Assembly (NCBI GenBank): GCA_024741835.1
Contig: JAENRP010000038.1
Span: forward strand, 116,020-180,019
DNA from: Diplocarpon mali
Taxonomy: Eukaryota > Ascomycota > Leotiomycetes > Helotiales > Drepanopezizaceae
Direction: 5' to 3'
DNA length: 64,000 nt
The translations under genes and the position numbers were made by a program. This document shows, piece by piece, positions 49,142 to 60,419 of this stretch (position 1 is its first letter; the number at the start of each line of letters is the position of its first letter). The notes beneath the pieces are model-generated. The model worked only from the letters and a program-made list of their open reading frames with translations, ran no database searches and was not told the origin of the DNA.

Positions 49142-49413
49142 GGTGAGGTTGCGCGGGTGCAGTGCGGTGTCGTGGTTGAAGGAGGGAGTGGAGGTTAGAT
49201 ATATATTGCTCCCAAACTCTCAGGCCGCAAGAGTTCCTCGCTTGGTTCCAGCCAGCATCAGCCAAGACCAGCTTCTAATACTCCCGCCGTGTCCCCCCAC
49301 CAAAAACCTACTCATTCTGCGCCTCTCCTCCGCAACAATCTGCTGCGAGCACTGAGAACCCAAATCTGTCCCCTTTGTCCCCGCAGTGGTGATCATCATC
49401 CAGAGTCCTCCAG
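49142..49413. promoter_or_regulatory. Shared upstream region of TSR3 and GGA
   Basis: The 272 bp between the two divergent start codons must hold the promoters and 5' leaders of both genes. Pyrimidine-rich stretches occur near 49280-49330. No specific factor site was recognised. Confidence 0.5.
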
Positions 49414-51549
49414 ATGGAGGCAGCGTCCGCGCGGATGGCGGCTCGAGACCGCTTCAGCATGATGGGGGATCCAGGGCCTTCAACCCTACAGCGATACATC
49501 CAGCAAGCTTGCAGCCCCGAAAATTTCGAGCCCAACCTGGCCGTTAACCTCGAGGTAGCAGACCTGATCAATTCGAAGAAGGGGAACGCGCCCCGGGAGG
49601 CGGCCGTGGCGATCGTCAACTACATAAACCACCGCAACCCGAACGTCTCCCTCCTCGCCCTCAGTCTGCTGGATATCTGCGTCAAGAATTGCGGATACCC
49701 GTTCCATCTGCAGATCAGCACCAAGGAGTTCCTCAACGAGCTGGTGCGCAGGTTTCCTGAGAGGCCCCCTATGAGGGCCACGAGAGTGCAGATGAAGATC
49801 TTGGAGGCGATTGAGGAATGGCGGGGTACGATATGCCAGACGTCACGGTATAAGGAAGATCTAGGATTCATTCGGGACATGCACCGGCTGCTGAGCTACA
49901 AAGGATATGTGTTTCCCGAGGTCCGACGAGACGACGCCGCGGTCTTGAACCCGAGTGATGTGAGTAGGAGTGCCGAAGGCAGATGTGGCGGGGTATTGAC
50001 TAATTGATGTAGAACCTCAGGTCCGCTGAGGAGATGGAGGAGGAGGAGAAAGCTGCTCAGTCCGCCAAATTGCAGGAACTCATTCGCCGAGGCGGACCCG
50101 AGGACTTACAGGAGGCCAATCGATTGATGAAAATCATGGCGGGCTACGATACTCGGCAGAAGACCGATTATCGGGCCAAGGCAGCCGAAGAAGTCGGCAA
50201 GGTGCAACAGAAGGCTCGGCTGCTAGAAGAGCGTCTCGAGTCGTTCAAAGCCGGCGATGTGATGACAGAAGGCGATGTGTACGAGGAGCTGGCATCTGCA
50301 CTCCAGAGCGCCCACCCTAAAATCCAAAGGATGTGCGAAGAAGAGTCAGATGACACCGAGGCCGTGGCGAAACTTCTGGAGATCAACGATAGCATACATC
50401 GCACGGTCGAGCGGTACAAGCTCATGAAGAAGGGGGACGTCGAAGGGGCGGCCAAGATCGCAAAGGGGACGCTGGGCACCAGTACGGGGGTTGGAAAGAA
50501 TGCCGACAACGAGTTGTCCCTGATTGACTTTGATGCGGATTTGGAGACGAACGGGCGCGCTTCTGGGCTCGAGTCTGTGCCTAGTCAGCCCGGCGGTTTG
50601 GAGGATGACCTGCTGGGCCTCTCTATGGGTGAGAGTAGCTTCGGGCAAGGTGGTGGCATTTCCCTTGGGTTTGGAAACAATACGCGTACGTCTCTCGCAG
50701 AAGTGTGTCGAGGGCGACAGGACTGACTTGTACAGACCTCCCAAGCCCGTCGTTACTCTCTTCAACATCGGAGCACAGTACAGCAAGAGGACCAACTCCC
50801 TCCCGATCGCCAGCGCCCCCTCCCGCGCAGGCGACTCCCGACTATTCTTCCTTCTCAGCATTTGCTTCCTCCAATGCCACATCAAAAGCAACAACACCAC
50901 AGCCATCACTCTATCAGCAACCAGCAGCACTGCACCAAGCCCAGGTCACGAGACCCCTTCCCCAAGCCGATCCTTTCGCCGCTCTCGCCTCTCCACGACC
51001 AGCCGCATCGCCAGCCTCTCCTTCAATGTTTGATTTCGGACCCAGCCATGCTGCCACTCCAGCACCAGCTGCGGCCGCGCCAGCTGCTGACGACGACGAG
51101 TGGGCATTCTCCTCCGCGTTACCAGAAGGGCTCCCATCTTCCAATACCATCCAGGTCAGCGAGACCGCCCTCGGTATCTCGCTCCACGCAGCGCGGGAAG
51201 CGCAAACACCCACCGTCATCACGATGTCCATATCTTACTCCAATCACTCGGACCAAGCGCTCTCGGAACTGACATTCATGGCCGCCGTGACCAAGGTAAC
51301 CCCGTCGTCTCCCATCTCCTCTTATGCCAGCTAACGAGTGGTGTCAAGGGGTACTCGCTCAAACTGCAACCCCAGAGCGGACGGCTGCTACAGCCACGCG
51401 AGCAGGCGGGGGTGAAACAGGTCATCTACCTGCACGGCGTCGAGCAGGGAAAGGGGGATTCCGTGAAGCTGCGGTGGAAGGCTTCGTACAAGGTTGGGGC
51501 GCAGGTGGTGAACGAGCAAGGCGAGATCTCGAGCCTGGGGATTGTGTGA
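49414..51549 (+). CDS. GGA clathrin adaptor (VHS-GAT-GAE)
   Basis: Arf-dependent adaptor that sorts cargo from the trans-Golgi to endosomes. Four exons (49414-49959, 50013-50685, 50736-51295, 51349-51549) join in frame to 659 residues. Introns are 50-53 bp with GTGAGT, GTACGT or GTAACC donors. Residues about 25-165 form the VHS domain (LQRYIQQACSPENFEPNL, LALSLLDICVKNCGYPFH). A GAT domain follows at about 185-325 (LQEANRLMKIMAGYDTR, helical QKARLLEERLESF). The hinge carries acidic NELSLIDFD and DDLLGLS clathrin-box-like motifs, then a Pro/Ser/Ala-rich linker. The C-terminal gamma-adaptin ear has LGISLHAAREAQ, MSISYSNHSDQALSELTFMAAV and KLQPQSGRLLQP. Fungal GGAs correspond to yeast Gga1/Gga2. 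Confidence 0.95.
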
Positions 51550-53168
<1,619 letters not shown>

Positions 53169-54582
53169 CAAGTAAGGGTATCTCAAGCCGTGGACGCGGA
53201 CCAGGTGAGCGCCGTGGGTCTGGCGTAGGGACAAGCTGTAGCAACTCCCCATGTCAGTGGGAGCAGAGGCCCAACCCGGAGCGCGCCTTGTTCGCAGGAT
53301 CCGTCCTGATATCCGCTTGCTCGTGTCCTGGCAGGCCCGAGGCGTGTTTTTCGCGGGGGACGGAAATGGGTGGCTTCGCGACTCTGGCACTGCGCGGGTC
53401 GGAGTGGTGGGTGGGTGGTGTCTCGCTTTGGTGTTATCACCTCGAGGAGTCGGGGTTCGGGAGCTGGGTTCCCTGCCTCGCAAGCTGTCCATGCGATCTT
53501 GGGATGGTGACAGGCTGGGGGAGGCGTGTGGAGGGCGAATACACGGCCCCGCGGCGGGGTCCGCATCTCCATCCGGATGATTCTCCTGGATCTTGCAACA
53601 TTCGAGCAATTCTCGCGGACTCATGAGTCAACAGTGCACAATCGTCGCCGCGGAGGGTTGGCTTCTCCTCCACATTGCCCTCGGTTGATCCTCTGAAACC
53701 TGCCCGGGATAGACCGCCATATCCATATCGGCCGTAGACAGCCCGTCCTAGACATCGAGGCGCCCTCGTGTGTGGAGTTCGCCAGCGAGGGCTGTTTGAC
53801 TGCGTCGATGCCGGACTCGACAGCCGCCGTCGCTCGTGCAAGGCCGCTTATCCTCTCTCAGTCCTGACTACGCGTAGCGCGTCTTCCCGGCTTCTCGATC
53901 CACCCCCTCGACACCAACGAGACATGAGAGGAAATCGCGGCGGGCATCTTGTCGTATCTTTGCATCCGGGACTAGGAAACAAAGAGGAAAAGACTGGCTC
54001 CGCAGCTCTGGCTCGAACCCAACAGCGTTATCTGCCCACCAGGTTCGAGATCTGACGGAAGAGTATGAGATTGCGCCATGCCGGCTGCTTGAGATGCATC
54101 CGAGAATGAAGTCACCACAGCTCCGGTGAATCTTAAGCTGGGCAGAACATAAGAGAGCCTCGCATCTTGGTCTCAGCAGCCAGTGCCCGCGTATCAAACC
54201 AGGCGGCCGAGTCATTTGCGTAGCTGGAAACGGCTTGCAACTAGCAACCCTCTAGCTTTTCAATAAATGCAGCAACCAATCCATATATCCCCACCCAAGA
54301 AGATTTAGCCCGGCTCCATCCCAGAGATAAAATATTCGGTCTTCGTTCAGGGTGATGCAATCTCATGAGTTAGTTCGGGGCGGACTGTAGCAGCGAGCTC
54401 GGCTAATTCGCCAAGAAAAACAACACCAACCGCACTTGAGCACATTTCTCTGGCTCAGTCCGGAAGCAAATCCCCTTGCTATAAATCCATGGCCCCTCTT
54501 CGTGAAGACTCTCTCCACGGGATCACTCGTTCCATATCAAAGATACTGTGCTCTGTATTTCTCCGGCGCCACTTCAAACGTT
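53169..54582. other. Intergenic, no convincing gene
   Basis: Overlapping frames of 60-165 codons on both strands without domains. The 3' part is presumably the promoter of the one-TM protein gene. Confidence 0.5.
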
Positions 54583-55503
54583 ATGGCCCCAGCCCAGGTT
54601 CCCGGATCCACGAGCACGATCTTGAACGTAACCACGCAAGGATACACACCTACCCACGTCCCCACCACTCCTCCTGACACAGCAGAGCCGGCAGCTATCA
54701 AGCATCACGGTGTTCATACACCCGCCACGATCACCGCTCGCAGGATCATGGCCCACCGCGGCCATCTCCACGGCAGGATGACTCGTGAGCACCGTTTCAG
54801 GATGTACAATAGTCGAGGGCCACCTCTCCAGCAAATTGCCGATCCCAAGCCGGCCAGGGGATCGCCTTACATCCAACCGAATTCCTTGGAGCCACGGGAA
54901 GCTGGTCTTGAACACGCCGCCTCCAGCGACGCAGACTGGGAGGAAGTCAAGCCTGACAACAGAGCTGGAGTTCCTCGAGAAGAGTCGACCGAGGGCCCTC
55001 CCCGTCCCAGGCACGCATCTTCCCACCACACCAAGGCGACCGACTCCACCTCCGAGCAAGGTCTCGGGACCAAGCACAAGAACTCCACCAAGCTTGACAC
55101 CCTGCGAGCCTCCGACCACCGCCTCATCTTGCACAACGGCACCAGCATCCGCATACCCGAGATCGAGCTCCCGTTCAAGCGCATCCTGCCAGCCACCCCG
55201 CGCCTCCACACCGGCTTCGAGCCGATCCCCGCCCCCGCTCCAGCTCTCAGCACGCAAGCTGCCGACGACAACCTCCACGTCTTCATCAGCACTGCCGTGC
55301 CTGGACGCCCGACCACCACGGAGCATGGTGTCGACTGGAGCAAGATCAAGGTGCTCGTGCTTCTTCTTCTCGGATTCTGCGTCGTTGCTGGCGCTCTTTC
55401 CTACATCAGGCATGCGGCTGCGAAGCGTCTGATCAAGGCCCAGGCGGAGAAAGGGGAGGGGAGGAAAGGCTTCTTCGTGATTGATGGAGTGGCGGTCTCT
55501 TGA
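54583..55503 (+). CDS. Hypothetical single-pass membrane protein
   Basis: Open frame of 306 codons from ATG 54583 (MAPAQVPGSTST). The frame is open further upstream, but without an ATG. Most of the protein is hydrophilic, Thr/Pro/His-rich and probably disordered. Near the C-terminus is one hydrophobic segment (KVLVLLLLGFCVVAGALSYI), then a basic juxtamembrane patch and a short tail. The absence of a signal peptide suggests a tail-anchored or type II topology. No family is recognised. Length and composition favour a real gene over the shadow frames on the other strand. Confidence 0.55.
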   Translation: MAPAQVPGSTSTILNVTTQGYTPTHVPTTPPDTAEPAAIKHHGVHTPATITARRIMAHRGHLHGRMTREHRFRMYNSRGPPLQQIADPKPARGSPYIQPNSLEPREAGLEHAASSDADWEEVKPDNRAGVPREESTEGPPRPRHASSHHTKATDSTSEQGLGTKHKNSTKLDTLRASDHRLILHNGTSIRIPEIELPFKRILPATPRLHTGFEPIPAPAPALSTQAADDNLHVFISTAVPGRPTTTEHGVDWSKIKVLVLLLLGFCVVAGALSYIRHAAAKRLIKAQAEKGEGRKGFFVIDGVAVS

Positions 55504-57668
55504 GGCGGCAGCCGGGCGTGTGAGACTCCTCTCGATCGGTTGTCGAAGTGTGGGGATGTGGCTCTTCGGATCGCTGGAATTTCATCTGAGCGAGTTCTTT
55601 TTGCGGGATGGAGCTGAGTGGCAGAAGATTTGCATTTGCCGCGCCAAAAAAGAGGGTGTTTGTAAATTTAATCCCGAGTATCATTGCAGAGATCGTGAAA
55701 ATCTCCCGAACAGCAAGTTGGTGGATCGCATCCGTACCTCGTGACGCGGCTCTCAATCCCAGGCAGCGCCTGGTTGCACTGACATCAGAATCTGGCGGAC
55801 TCCGTACTCTGCCATACCAACGCATCCGGTCCCACGAGGCGAACCCGTCTCGTCATCGAGCTATCCAAGGATGTCAAGCTTCGATCAAAGCCCACCGGCC
55901 GTTGCGCAGCTAGCCAAGCTACTAACAACAGCCCGTCGGAGGTCCGCCGAAAAGCATCCCCACCGCCGAGGATCAATCTCCAGGGCGCAGACACAGAAAG
56001 AGGCCACAGGATCTCTCATCAAGGTCTAGATCCTAAGCCTGCGCACGAGTTGATCCCGACAAGGAAATGCTCGAGTGCATCCCCTCTTACTATGCCGACG
56101 CCCGAGAAGCCGACGCCCAGCCGACGAAGCGCACTGGTTGACGCAAGCACCAGATGCATAGGTTGCAATGACCCCATACCCACCCGGCGCAGAGTGCGCG
56201 GTCGTCCTGGCCGCCTCGATCTTGAAGGACGTTGTCGGTATCACGGGGGTTGAGGGAGGGCGAGGCACAATACAAGTAGGGGTTCCCGTATGTGTATTCA
56301 GTTGTGTCGAGTTTGTAGACCGAACGGCCTAAAGGGCCATGATATACTACTCGCCAAGGCTAGTGCTGAGGCTAAGCTACCTATCCACGTGACTTACACG
56401 TGACTTGTAAATGCATTCATTTCTCCAGATGTCAAGGCGGGTGTCGCAGATGAGGATCGTAGGAGGAGATAAAGATGACAGAGCCCGCCCATCTCAAGCT
56501 GAAACGAATTTCTCCCCAAAGGATCGGTGTTTATATTCCGGTTCGTGAGGCATGGTGCATCGCGTACTAGCCGTGTGCCTTGGCACCAACCTCCAAAGGG
56601 TGTCCGCAACCCTTCGTACGTTTTCAAAGTGAAGGCTTGTTACAACTCTTACTGTTGGTATCACAGTAGGCGATTGTGTGCACAGGGGAAGCCCCTCTAA
56701 TACATTGGATTATATTCGTGTGTAAAAACTTGCTCTCTAAGCTACTCCTCGAGAGCGTAGAGTAGATACAGTATCTGCCAAGCCTTCCTTATCATGTGAT
56801 TGATCACATGACCGTTGATCATATGATCTGTATGCCGACACTTACAACAGACAAAAAGCCTCTCGACAGGCCCTCAGTCGTCGCAGGCAAAGCTGCACAC
56901 AGCGGACGCGCATCTTCCCGGAAAGCCAAGATGCCAGAGAAGACTAGGACCTCGAGTAGTAGCAGTAAGAACAACCATCCGTCAGAACTGAGTATCTTCG
57001 AATAACACCAACGTTCTATACATCGAAAGAATCAGTGATGCTTCGCCTAGTTTGAGGCACGACGTCTTGGTTTGGATGTTTGACTCGGATACACATACGT
57101 ATCGAAGCACACTTCATGGAGCTCTCACAGAAGCGACCCGGGAGTCATCCAGCAGCGCGAGAGTGATGGAGAGTATCCATCGTAGCTCGCAGCCAAGGTG
57201 CGGAGGGATGACAGGTGCCATCTGCCATCCGATGTCAACATGCCTTTCGAGCCGTACGAGCCTGGATCTTCCCGGGGCTACGAAGCGACAGCGAGCTCAC
57301 CCCTTGCCTCGAGTGGCACGCGCAAGAAAAAGAAGAGCAGAACAAGAACAGATGGGGTCTCTGCCTCTAGCCACCAAGCCATGAGTTGTAGACGGAGAAG
57401 ATTCGTCGTAGGAGGATGGCGAGGACGTCATTTTTTTCGAGTCGACGGATATCTAGTGGGAAATCGAGGCCCGACGCCGGCTAGCCTGCACCCCAAACCC
57501 CGAGCATCAGACTCGACGCCGACGCATATAAGAACTCTCCCTTGGACTCGAGACTCATCCTTTCCGACCAACCCTTCTTCTTCTTCTTCTTCCGCCTTTC
57601 ATCCGTTCAACAAAGCAACCCGACGACCGCCAGACGACCGCCACAGCCCCGAACCCCAACCCATCATC
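55504..57668. other. Intergenic, no convincing gene
   Basis: Short frames only. Around 56790-56830 there are repeated TGATCA/ATCACATGAT-type palindromes. A CTT-rich run lies at 57570-57590, immediately upstream of the next locus, probably in its 5' leader. Confidence 0.5.
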
Positions 57669-58309
57669 ATGAACTCGCCAAACCCAGGTATGGTTCGAGC
57701 TGATCGCTACGCCAGCGGCCCTGCCCCAGCATCCCGTGCTGACTCTGGACAGCCCAGGGCCCCGCCGGTGTGCTGGACGACAAACTCGCGCGGATGTTCT
57801 CGGCGCTCGGTCTCGGTGACCAGAGCCTCTCCCCTAGCCAGAAACCCAAGTCCCGTCGCCGGAGCCTCCCCCGGTGCAAGAAGCTCGTGAGCTGCCTGTA
57901 GAGGCCCGCGGCCCCGGTTCAACCTGGCTGACCTGGGCGCAGCTGGGCATCTTCCAGGCCCTGGAGAGGGACATCGAGAGCAAGCTGGCGGCCGCCGAGA
58001 TATCGCCCCGCGACCTACAGCTCCTGGAGAGCCTGCCCGCCGTCGTGCCGATCAAGCAGAAGATGATTGTGCTCCTGGGAAGAGGCGGAACGCCCTGCCC
58101 GGGCGGGGACAACTTTGTACGTCCCAACCCCCCCGGCGCACGATGAGAGCAGCAGCGACGCTGGTGCCGGCGCCAGACCCGAGCTGATATTCCCGGCGAC
58201 CCAGGTTGAGGTCTTGAGAAGCTTCACCGCCTACCTGGAAGCCATGATCGCTGGCTTCGAGACGGGGGGCGATCGAGGTGCAGACCCGATGGATGAGTCG
58301 GGGGACTGA
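57669..58309 (+). pseudogene. Conserved-looking small gene broken by two frameshifts
   Basis: The likely start is ATG 57669 (MNSPNP), then a GTATGG...GGACAG intron and a second exon reading AGVLDDKLARMFSALGLGDQ. Near 57826-57845 the coherent reading moves to another frame: ETQVPSPEPPPVQEARELP, then GSTWLTWAQLGIFQALERD and LLESLPAVVPIKQKMIVLL. Near 58080 it moves again to EEAERPARAGTTLYVPTPP and ends with IFPATQVEVLRSFTAYLEA before TGA 58309. The three pieces look like one soluble helical protein of about 180 residues. No family is named with confidence. Either the gene is disrupted or the assembly has two indel errors; no intron of normal size explains the shifts. Confidence 0.6.
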
Positions 58310-59342
58310 GGTGGCGCGAGGTAGGAGATTCCCTCCCTGAAACTACCACGTCAAGACAATAACCCAAGGAACAGACGTATCCTTGCTCCATGCCCAACAG
58401 CCGCGGGAGGAAGTGCGCGAGGGGGGAAGCAGGGCGCCGAGAGCCAGCCAGAAGAACCTGACCTGTACCCTATGTCTTCTCTCTTGCTCAATCAATAGCG
58501 CCCTACTCTGCTTGGTGATTTTCCGTGCAACGCTTGAGCAGCCCTTGTATGAACCAGCCAGCATGAGAGGCGAAATGGCGTCACGAGCCCAAAGTGCAAT
58601 CTGCTCCGTAGCAACTCCAGAGCAGGCCGAGCTGCAGTCGAGAAGCCGGCATCGCGTTCTCGCCATCGTGCGAGCTAGGTAATCTGATCGCGTTATCCCA
58701 AGACGTCCTTCACGCGAGAAGTCCCCGCGGGCCTTGGCTGGTCATCACCGCCCCGAGAAAGACATCCTACTGCCCAGCCGCCACGGCCACCATACCGCCG
58801 GTCAGCCTCCCCCGAGAAACCAAACTCCCTCGGCGTCGGAGCTCCCTTGGAGCCAGGAAGACTCCCAACCCACGCCATTTTCCTTGCCACCGAGCTCTCT
58901 CCATCCCCCACTCCCTAGATTCTCCTTCCGACCAGGCCTCGGACGTGTCAGCCCAAGCTGCCAGAGCGAAACAAGCAGCCCAAGTATGGCTGCGCATCCA
59001 GCAAGGACGCCGTGAGGAAGATGGCCGATGCTACTATTTACCATGGGATAAGCGTCGTCCGGACGACTCGACGTAGCGCGTTCGATTGTCCCTGCAAGTC
59101 TTCCTTAAGCGAGCCCCCTTGTCAAGCGGATGCCGAACTCGTCGCTGGCCTAAGAGCCATTATGTATTCTCGAGCCTTTTACCAGACTAGCTGCAAGCGG
59201 AGAGGAAAAGAAGATCTTCTGGGCACTGTGTACAAGCCTGACTAACATCGCTGATTCGTTGAGATCTGTAGACAGTACATATGGTGCATATCTATTGTGT
59301 AGTGGTGGCATCTGGGCCTCAAAACATAACGGTCGCAGGCTC
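58310..59342. other. Intergenic, no gene seen
   Basis: Overlapping short frames on both strands without recognisable domains. Confidence 0.5.
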
Positions 59343-59355
59343 AAAAATAACAAAA
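59343..59355 (-). terminator. Pol III terminator of the tRNA-Lys gene
   Basis: On the minus strand, TTTT at 59355-59352 is followed by TTTTT at 59347-59343, starting 8 bases after the discriminator base. Runs of four or more T are the usual RNA polymerase III stop. Confidence 0.75.
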
Positions 59356-59363
59356 CTATATGT

Positions 59364-59520
59364 CGCCCGGTGAGAGGCTCGAACTCACAACCTTAAGCTG
59401 ATTTTGCATCAAGGTTCTATGACCTATCTGCTTAAAAGGCTTACGCGCTCTATTCATCCATATTAGAAATATCCCTTCCCTCGATCTGGGAGAACCTACA
59501 ACCAATTGTGCCAACCGGGC
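59364..59520 (-). tRNA. tRNA-Lys(UUU) with anticodon-loop intron and a D-loop insertion
   Basis: The 5' acceptor strand GCCCGGT (59520-59514) pairs perfectly with ACCGGGC (59371-59365); the discriminator is G at 59364. D-stem halves are GCAC and GCGC. Anticodon stem TAAGC/GCTTA encloses loop CTTTTAA, giving anticodon UUU (59436-59434). A 33-nt intron at 59432-59400 sits at the canonical position after base 37. T arm is GTGAG, TTCGAGC, CTCTC. An extra 50 nt (59499-59450) interrupts the D loop after GGTT. It starts GTAGGT, has CTAAT 15 nt before its end and ends TAG, like a spliceosomal intron. Removing both inserts leaves a normal-length tRNA. Mismatches occur at 12:23 (A-C) and 50:64 (U-U). 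The A box (TGGCACAATTGG) and B box are intact. It may be functional or a recent pseudogene. Confidence 0.8.
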
Positions 59521-60419
59521 ATGACTAACCCCCCTCCCGCATTACAATACATAATCCTTTCACAGCCTCCAGTCTGTGGCGAGCTTCTGCCGGCCCCGCC
59601 CTCCACACCCCAAGAAGCCACCCGCCACCCGCCACGCACCAGCCACCCAACCCAGCCCCTACCACGTCCTTCCCACCTCCGGGCGCGAGTAAACAAACCG
59701 TCTCGCCCAGACCCGACATCCTCTCTCCTACTCACTCTCGGCACGCCTGGCTTTTTCCACAGTCAAGACAAGGCGCTCCCCGATTATATATCCTTCGACG
59801 CGTGCCGTATCCCTCGACGCGTGCCGAGGTACGTAGCCAAGGCGGCGTCTGCCTCGGATCCGACCTTTCTCCCACCATCTCGACCTCGGCTTCGCCCACG
59901 GTACGCACCAGGCGCGAGGCAAGTTAGGATCAGGCACGGGTGTGGAGCAGGTCAATTGAGAAAATATATAGAAAAGTATGCAAGTAAAAGGACCCACGGC
60001 TCCCGGTGTTCGACCATAAGCCCCCCTCCACCCCCTCAATCCGCAGCCAAGCGCATGCGTCCTCATCGCCCTCCGCCGCAACGCAGAGAGGGAGGGGCGT
60101 GGATACCGTCGAGGCGCGCGTTTGTGAGGGATGTTAGTGCTGGTGTAAGCGAGGCTGAGGCGAGAAGGTGTCGGTTCTCTCGTCTGGGGGTGCCGTGCGT
60201 GGGTATGGAGACTCGGAGAGGGAGGAGAGTCGATCGATCCAGGGGGAAGACCGTAGTCACGGGGGTCTCTGGCTCCTCTCCCTGTGCTGCGGCTCGCGCG
60301 TCGCCGTTCGAGAATCTAGGCACAAAGCGTACATATATACATGAGAGTGGTGTAGCTACAGATAACAAGGCCGACATGACTCCCGCCGAGACGCCTCCCG
60401 TCCTCTACGCATACAAAAT
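59521..60419. other. Intergenic, no gene seen
   Basis: A plus-strand frame spans most of it, but its Pro/Arg-rich translation has no domain and is probably chance in GC-rich DNA. It lies between the tRNA promoter side and the 3' end of the IF-2 gene. Confidence 0.5.

Noticed and set aside
53990..54060. GGGTTCGAG on the minus strand suggesting a tRNA T arm
   Set aside because: The stem does not pair over five bases, and neither acceptor nor anticodon arm is found.
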